Shown: in pieces, positions 56,771 to 64,000 of the stretch
Layout: every line of letters starts with the position of its first letter
Numbering within the stretch: position 1 is the first letter of the stretch
Assembly: GCA_964020975.1 (NCBI GenBank)
Contig: OZ026625.1
Location: 38,182,606 to 38,246,605 of the forward strand
Direction of reading: 5' to 3'
From: Hermodice carunculata
Lineage: Eukaryota; Annelida; Polychaeta; Eunicida; Amphinomidae
DNA length: 64,000 bases
Notes under the pieces: model-generated
The model's input: only the letters and a program-made list of their open reading frames with translations
Told to the model about the DNA's origin: nothing
Databases searched by the model: none
Program-made: the position numbers and the translations under genes

Positions 56771-58150
56771 TTACATAGTAACTATCCTTAAAAAAGTGTG
56801 ATTACTGGCCAATACTGAATATTCCTGATATTTAAAACATTTTAGAATTGTTGATTTATTCATGTACTGTTGTTTTTTTTTTTTCATTATATATACTTTT
56901 ATTTTTTTAGTTCCCTTTCTTTGTAATTTCTTAACGTTATTTTCCAAAAAGTGAAAGGTTGAAATTTCCAGGGGGGTATCATTTTTGGTTTGTATATCAT
57001 TCATTAGCGAATTATATTTATTGCACTGAAAGAAATGATAAAGAAAGCGGTTGTAGATAGTGTTTCGTTTGGCCTCTATGGCCTGTACTTGGTAAGTGCT
57101 GAATGGAACTATTTCACATAATAATTCATAAATATATACAGGATCAAGTCCCTTAGTAATCTTGAACAACAGTACCAATGTTTGCTTTCTCCTCAGTCTG
57201 CCAATTTTCCCCAACCTGTCGCAATAGAGATCTGTTGAATACTTGTTTCGGTAAGCGCCTCAGTCTCTGCCCAGGCTACTTGCCGCTGAACACTTCCCCC
57301 TCTATCTTTGTCATATTATTTTGCGGGTTGTCTTTGCTGAATATTTAGCTTGGACAAAGAGCCGCCACTCAGATAGACATGTACGGGTAGAAGGCTCCGA
57401 AACATGTTGAATAGTTACCCGTTAAAGACCCGTCAATTCATTTGGGCTAATATAGCCTATATCAAAATTTTACAGAGGAACGCGTGCAATATGGACAATA
57501 GTACTTCTATTTGTATATAGGTTGGGCAGGGACAGGTTAGCTTATGGAGAGTAAAGAGTTCGGACTGCGGAATAGGATTATGACTGCTAGGAAGTGGTTT
57601 TGGGCAAAAAGACTCAAATACAAAACTTTTCCTAAGCAAGTTAATAAAGAAATAGGTCAATAATTAGAACAAAATCCGGGGGCACCTTCTTTGACAATCG
57701 GGCTTACAGTGCCATTTTCCATTGTGAAGAAAATTAACATTCCAGCAAGAAAAAAAAATCTTGTAAGGGCAGGTGCAATTATTACAGCAGCTTCTTTTAG
57801 AGGAAGGGGCTGACACCATCTGGCCCACACGATTTTTCAATGTTCAAGAAGTTTAGAATAACACAGAAGCTTATTTCGTCTACGACTACACTTTCAAACA
57901 GATATTGTGAAGGATGAATTTCAGTGTCACTTGATGATGTAAATTTGGAGGTGTTTAACTCACCATGTTTAATAAAAAGATCTATTCAAAGTTTATGTTT
58001 TTGATTTACTGTCTGATATAACCAAACCATTAAGATGAGGACAGGAATTAACGTGTTTGTATTACCACACATTAAATATTCAACCTTCTTTCACCATTTG
58101 TTACTTTTGAATTGACCTTTATTTACTTTATCACGTAGTTTATTACAATT
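56771..58150 (-). mobile_element. LINE remnant with internal deletion (CR1-like)
   Basis: Minus-strand translation from high to low coordinate gives HPSQYLFESVVVDEI, IEKSCGPDGVSPFLLKEAA (the KACGPDG-type start of the RT domain, about 57.80-57.88 kb), then a PISLL word and a GKVL word (about 57.6 kb). A gap follows where RT motifs A-C should be, then LRRKQTLVLLFKITKGLDP and FLYHFFQCNKYNSLMNDI (the C-terminal part, 56.98-57.21 kb). Stops and frame changes occur. It is dead and lacks its catalytic core. Confidence 0.75.
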
Positions 58151-58185
58151 GTCTTCTTTGGCCTCCCTTAAACCACTGATCCAAC

Positions 58186-58204
58186 TTATTTATTTATTTA
58201 TTTT

Positions 58205-58263
<59 letters not shown>
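58186..58263. repeat. (TTTA)n microsatellite
   Basis: About 19 tetramers, followed by degenerate TTCA/TTTA units to about 58350. Confidence 0.95.
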
Positions 58264-58389
58264 TCCATTCATTCATTTATTCATTTTACTATTTATTTAT
58301 TTCCTTACTTATTTACTTAGTTAAGTCACTCATTTATTTATTTATTTCATTAGTTAGTTAGTTAGTTAATAAGTTTTGTATGTATGTAA

Positions 58390-58424
58390 GTATCTATCTA
58401 TCTATCTATCTATCTATACATACA

Positions 58425-58458
<34 letters not shown>

Positions 58459-58463
58459 CACAC

Positions 58464-58504
<41 letters not shown>
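58390..58504. repeat. Compound (TATC)n(TACA)n(TA)n(TG)n array
   Basis: Four adjacent short arrays in this order. Confidence 0.9.
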
Positions 58505-58750
58505 GCGTCTGTTTAATTTCTCTCATACTAAAAATAAAGATGATATTTTGAGTTATCCATTGCTCTGTGCGAATTATGAATACCGTTTCAAAATGAAACC
58601 ATGTTCGCAAGGGAAATGTAATACTCTTTTCGCTTATGCAAGTTCCGGCATTGATGCGCACAAAGTCTGACATATATTCTACCTTGCCAACGCAAATGCC
58701 GTATATGACACCAAAAAAAATGCTGGCAGGTGATATGCAGGTAGACTTGC

Positions 58751-58948
58751 CGTAGATACAGCATTGTCCCAAGTAAGATGGAGGGCACCTGCATCCGTTA
58801 TGCCGTGGGGTACCCCCATTCGGGCAATATGGGACACATGCCTGTTCTTCTCTCCAAGGCCCACTGCAGCCAGCCCCGTTGCACGATGCGTGCCGAGCAA
58901 TACCACGAGAGCGAGAACGATTCCGGGACTGAATGACCACATGGGGAA
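58751..58948 (-). CDS. TSP1/EGF-like exon, possibly a 5' exon of the EGF gene
   Basis: Minus-strand reading contains NRSRSRGIARHASCNGAGC, then CSGPWREEQACVP (the second half of a thrombospondin type 1 repeat), then CPNGGTP and CRCPPSYLGQCC (EGF-like). The proposed acceptor is GTGTGTGCAG (poor pyrimidine tract), giving 198 nt in phase 1-1 like the array exons. The donor is G|GCAAGT, a GC-type site at exactly the expected place after a phase-1 G. The usual W-S and C-x3-C-G start of TSP1 is not visible in this frame, so the domain is partial or the boundary differs. Linkage to the EGF gene 13 kb away is inference. Confidence 0.5.
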
Positions 58949-59114
58949 CTGCACACACTCCATTAACTTTACTCTTGCCGCTGACAGCTGACCGCGCAAC
59001 ATCTGTGTCGCCGGCGTCCCACCAGCATCCGTCCGTTAAGCTTACCAACATCGATGTTATCATTAAAGATCAATTACTTGAACGTAAGCAATGGCATTCA
59101 TTGTTAAAGATGTA

Positions 59115-60235
59115 TTTACCATGATTCCCAGTTACCATGGCGCTTATATAAAAGAATGCCTCTCTTTAAAATGATGTGCGGCACAGCTATTCAAGCAATG
59201 TAACTTTAAAACATATGACATTTTGTCTATATCGTTTGCAATTTTGCTTTCTGGAAAACTAAATATGCCAGACCTGGAAGTACCATCTCGCACTTCCTTG
59301 TTCCAAATCAGTAACAAAACCGTTTTGACCCACAGGAAACTCATTGCTTGTTCCCTAACAAATTAGAGAAATACAAAAAGACAGATAACACTTTTTCAAC
59401 CGCACATGTGCAAATAAAGCGAATAAACTTTCTTTGAAGAGCAAAACGTTCAAAATACAGAAATGTCAGGACATGACACCACCTACAGGAACATAGCCTA
59501 CTGCAGGGGCCGTCGATCGTCCACACAAACAGTGCTATTAACTTCACTTATAAGACTTTGGGGGGGGGGGGGGTTAGTGATAATGTCTTATTCATATGAC
59601 CACTTGTGCAGTTGTTTGCTCAAACCCAAATTTCCAACATCAGTATATTGCAGCCCATAGCCCATGATCCCTTTTCCAAAATTTCACGCTTAGTGACCAG
59701 AGATTAAGAGCAGTAGCATGTGCAAAAAAACAGACACCAGTTAAAGCATTACACTTGTAAACATTAGAGAAAACGTCACTCTGCCAATGGAAGTATTTCT
59801 GCATTACGATATTGATAATTTGAAATTGACAAGACATCATTCCATCCTGACTGTGATAACACAAACCAATACAGAAATGATAATAATAACAACGTATTGA
59901 TGAATTTATCCTTTTACATTGGGGGTACCGTGAATGGAACAGCATTCGACACGTCAAACTCACATGAAGTATAAATGCTTTCTTTACAAAGAAGAATAAG
60001 GTACATCGATTGCAAATAAAGCCAAGCAGGCAAACATACTTTAGGTCAGGTCCCGCTGGTTCGTTTAGGACTCTCACCTTAGCGTCGACGCCTTGAGTAA
60101 AAACCTCTTGCAAAGTTTTGTGAAGTAAACATCCCCAGGTAGCCAAAATTCATTGAAAATATACAAGTTTACCAGAAACGGATTACTCACAAAAACGAAA
60201 CATAATGTTTAGGCACCAAAGTGTTTTAGCTCGGC
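59115..60235. repeat. Interspersed repeat, copy 2
   Basis: Direct-orientation counterpart of 54165-55320, offset about 4.9-5.0 kb. A G run near 59561 matches the position of the G run near 54578. Confidence 0.65.
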
Positions 60236-60239
60236 CTAG

Positions 60240-60840
60240 TCATGATTTAAGTTATGAAGAAATAGGCTCTGTAACATTATCTCAGGGCCGTGAAAAAAGC
60301 GAGCTGACCTTATTTCCATGGTCAGGCACGATGTAGCTCCCTCATATTTATGCAACCTCAACCTGGTCAATGAAAGAAACAGATATAATGCCAGACGTGG
60401 TACGAATTTCTCTGCTTTTCGATCACGAACCAACCTGTTAAAACTGTTTTCTTTCCATCGGTTGTTCGGTTGTGGAATAACTTGCCTGCTGATGTGCGTG
60501 ATTCCGAAGGCCTTACATCTTCATAGAAAAAAAAAAAAAAAAAAAAAAAAACAACAAAGAACAAAAGCAAAAACAAAAAAAATCCTTACATCTTAAAAGA
60601 AAAAATAGACCAGGGAAAAAAGTGCACACAAACTATATAACACAAGTGACAGAAAGCTCGCGGTTTCCCACGCACGGTTGCTTGTGGGATGCAACAAAGC
60701 TCAATTCAGATCTTTTTTGAAAAGCATTCTATATACTTCCCTCAGTGTGCCTGTGGAAAAGAAAATGAAGACGCTTTTCATTATTATTGCTAGTGCCCTT
60801 TTTATTTAACTCAGAGAAATACACTTCAGAACAAAATCAG
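60240..60840 (+). mobile_element. LINE 3'-end remnant
   Basis: Plus-strand reading shows APSYLCNL, VNERNRYNARRGTNFSAFRS, RLWNNLPADVRDSEG and, after an A-rich insertion (60528-60605), FPQCACGKENEDAFHYYC. This is the C-terminal region of a CR1-like ORF2 including its C-x-C-G...H...C finger. Several frame changes. Inserted or ending at the edge of the interspersed repeat at 59.1-60.2 kb. Confidence 0.7.
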
Positions 60841-62230
60841 GTTTTTTTTGTCACCATTTACGGTTTCGACGTTATTATTAGGGCCCAAAAACATGTACCA
60901 AGCAAAATGAAAATATTTTTGATGCAGTCCATAACTTTATCAAAACAACAGGCAAACTGGGAGCAGTGATTTATATTATGGTCAAAATCTTGAAACCAGA
61001 AATGTATCATCTGTGTATAAAGTTTAGTGAAGGTGGATTTCATCTCCCTACCCGCCATCTGTTACGTCTTGTGTCGCTTCGCTTATGCTGTTTGGGCGCC
61101 GTCACCCTATCTGCAAACGTCTTGTGGCGTTCTTAATAGTAAGTTGTTTCGTAACCTGTGATACATAACGCCTCTTTAATCTCTTTGTGCAAGAGGGATT
61201 TATATACGGCTTGCCCTGTTTCCCAATTGTATCCTTACGGATATAAAAATGCGTTTAAACCAATGCAAAATTCGCCATTTTGCACGGTTTTCTGACCATA
61301 AGTGGCCTCCAGTTGGCAGGAAAATCAGTAAAAGTGCACAAAAGTATGATTTTCTCGAAGCACTATTAGTACCATTTAACTCTTTTAGTGTCGACTGCCA
61401 CTAAAGTCGAACTACTTAAAAAAAGCTGCTCTGAATTTAAAAAAAAAAAAAAGGGGGGGGGGGCGCATTCATGTTCCTTTTAAAAGGACCCTTCCAGTAC
61501 CAGCATGCCTGTAGTGACATGGAATATAATAGTCTAGGCCAACAGCTTTCCTCGATTCGCTTTTGGCGCATTACGCCCTCGTGGCACGGAGTCATTTCTT
61601 TAACGCTACACTGGAAGGAATAAGCTTTTCACAAAATTTTCAACGATTTCAGATCCTTGCAACATTCTGTTAGTTTTAATTTTTGCAAGCGATTTGATTC
61701 CAAAACTAATGTAAAAGATCATTGAACCGCAACACACCAACGTCGATATTCATATTGGTTGTCTTATCCAGAGTTACAAATAAATGATACATTCTAAATT
61801 TCAAAATACCAATATGGTAATCCTAATGATACTCAATCATCATCGAACACTATCTTGCCAATATTCAATTATCAATGACGTAATGTAGCAATAATTCCTT
61901 TCACAGAATCTTGAATTCTACGACTTTTACGACTTAAGCATGGCTGACACGGTGATTATTTCATTCTTTTCATTGCCAACCCTACTGCACTTACTCTGTG
62001 CTCACCAGGCGTTGATTTCGGAAAGAAACCTGGACTGCAAGGTGCACAAATTGCAAATATGACTTCTAGAAAAGGTGCATTCGATGTCATCTGACTAATG
62101 CACTAAAACACAAAGAAGCGATTTATTATAACAAAACTTAATAGCATCGTTTGTGTGGAGGATCGATGACGCACCCAAGTACTCCAGTAGCGTGCGGTTC
62201 TTTATCATTGCAGCGATAACTCACAAGCCT
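60841..62230. other. No gene recognised
   Basis: Unique-looking sequence with an A/G run at 61438-61463. Nothing supported. Confidence 0.4.
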
Positions 62231-62389
62231 GTATTTCAAAAGCTATGCCCTTCAAAGAAAGTATGCTCTATTTATTTGCACTCATGCATATGAAACGGGC
62301 AGTTTTGGTCACTTTTTGGTTTCTTAGATTTGTTCATGAAGAAACGCTCAATTTGCCTCTAGTTCAATACGTTCAAGTCACTAGTTTGA

Positions 62390-62610
62390 ACCAGGGTAGT
62401 GAAAAATGGTACTTCCTGGTCTGGCATATTGAGTTCGCAGAAAAAAATGCAAGATATACGAAAAACCTCAAGACTTCATGCAACGATATTGCTTCCCTAG
62501 CAGTACCGTTCATCATCCTGAAGAGAGATATTTAATAGACAGCTAGCATAACTGTAAACCGTAACTGATAACTGCGATCATAGTAAATACTTCCTCAGTT
62601 TTTCTCCACA
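62390..62610 (-). repeat. Interspersed repeat, copy 3 (inverted, partial)
   Basis: The reverse complement carries ATATGCCAGACC then GGAAGTACCAT and TGGTTCAAA, matching the 59.13-59.31 kb part of copy 2 in inverted orientation, and CAGTTA words matching the start of copies 1 and 2. Confidence 0.6.
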
Positions 62611-62861
62611 TGCGGCGAGGAACAACTGACCTACAACACGTGTAACTTATACAAGCGCCCGGTTGAATAGTCACCGCCTTAACGTATATCTAGATTTGAT
62701 TTGATCTCTTTCTCAGCAATAGATGCTCTCAGGCTGACTATTCAGTCATACTAAGACCCTTGCGTGTACAAATACAAAACTTCTTTCGTGAAATTTTGAA
62801 TACTTGGCATCATGTCTTTAAAAACTGTGGAATGTGCGGAGTGTTTACGTGGATCGAAATA

Positions 62862-62862
62862 T

Positions 62863-62914
<52 letters not shown>

Positions 62915-62944
62915 AGACATAGACACACGCACACACACAGAGAT

Positions 62945-63014
<70 letters not shown>

Positions 63015-63036
63015 TTATTTATTTATTTATATATAT
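62862..63036. repeat. Compound (CA)n(TA)n(TTTA)n array
   Basis: CA-rich run, then TA, then TTTA units. Confidence 0.95.
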
Positions 63037-63829
63037 ATTGAGCATGTAAACACGACTGCCTCTTCACTTTACTCTAATATTTCAACCAGAAATTGTTCGC
63101 AACATGTCCAGACAAGTGTTGAAATAAACATATCAAACAAATTCCACGGTTGCAGCTGACATTTCAGCTGAATTATTCATCGATTTTAAGGTTGAACCAT
63201 CGATTCACAGACCGTCTTCGCGTTTCGCTCTTCCTTTCAGCAAAACAAACAATGGAAAAGCAAATGTTGAACCCTTTCCTTCTGCCATTAAGACAGGTGT
63301 TGGATAAACGTCAGGCGGACAACCCACTCCCATGAGACCTATTTCCCCCATGCAATGTTATCTTGGTAGTTGCCAATTACAGTTTTCAGGGAAATGATTT
63401 TTCATTTCGGACAGAAGTAAGTCCAAAGAATTGAAGCTGAGAGTACCTGACCACCAGTCAGTTCTGGCTGCTTTAAGCAGGAAAAACCCCAGGTTGGAAT
63501 TTCAGGCATAAAGCAAACGACCATTAATAAATTGTAAACTTATTTTTTTTTAATTTGATTGCACCTGGAAGTTTTTGTTCCAAAATTTGCGTGCACTTGT
63601 CGAGTATACTTAACTAAAAAGAAGGATTTTTACCGCTTACGCAAAATTTCAGTCAAAGCGTAACAGTTTTTGTGTATTCCAAATTTGTAGGAGCATGCCC
63701 TTGCATGCGAGTTATGTTTGTATCACCTCTTGAAGACGCAAAATTAGTCCATACCTCACCTATTCTCGAACGTATATGATAAGAATGATCAATATAAGAA
63801 ACTTCCCCTATGGTTGCTTATGAATTCAC
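63037..63829. other. No gene recognised
   Basis: Unique-looking sequence without supported coding features. Confidence 0.4.
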
Positions 63830-63951
<122 letters not shown>

Positions 63952-64000
63952 GGAGTAGAGTTTATCTATGTTTTTAGAATAACTAAAATCAATTAAAATG

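Overview
This window looks like nuclear DNA of a marine invertebrate animal. The basis is the spliced gene made of phase-1 domain exons, a BEL/Pao retroelement, CR1/Jockey-like LINEs, a Tc1-type transposon, and very many (TA)n and other simple repeats. The phylum cannot be fixed from sequence alone; a mollusc, annelid, brachiopod or amphioxus would all fit. It is not bacterial: open reading frames are short, and the only long intact one is a transposase.

Layout. 0-5 kb: a perfect hairpin, a short inverted-repeat (MITE-like) element, and a decayed two-exon plus-strand gene. 5.5-6.6 kb: an unusual array of about 13 palindromic repeats near 80 bp period. 6.7-8.3 kb: (TA)n arrays. 8.3-13.75 kb: a broken minus-strand BEL/Pao element into which a 5'-truncated LINE inserted. 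14.5-15.1 kb: the 3' end of another LINE. 15-25 kb: mostly simple repeats with no gene I can defend.

25.5-45.3 kb is the main content: the 3' part of one long minus-strand gene for a secreted or extracellular, calcium-binding EGF-repeat protein. Ten intact 114-nt EGF exons lie between 33.9 and 45.4 kb. They are followed toward the C terminus by two 111-nt EGF exons, a CBM14 (chitin-binding type 2)+EGF exon, and a last CBM14 exon that ends in a stop codon. All coding exons are symmetric phase 1-1. The array is duplicated on two levels: one exon plus about 1 kb of intron, then a four-exon block of about 2.9-3.3 kb present three times. Between the good exons lie decayed ones with stops, frameshifts, lost splice sites or truncations, and exons whose flanks show recombination. 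The locus is a readable record of exon birth and death.

45.4-64 kb: degenerate tandem repeats, an apparently intact Tc1 transposon with 27-bp perfect terminal repeats and TA duplications, two more LINE remnants, a three-copy interspersed repeat, and one minus-strand TSP1/EGF-like exon near 58.8 kb that may be a 5' exon of the same gene. The start of the EGF/CBM14 gene is not in view.
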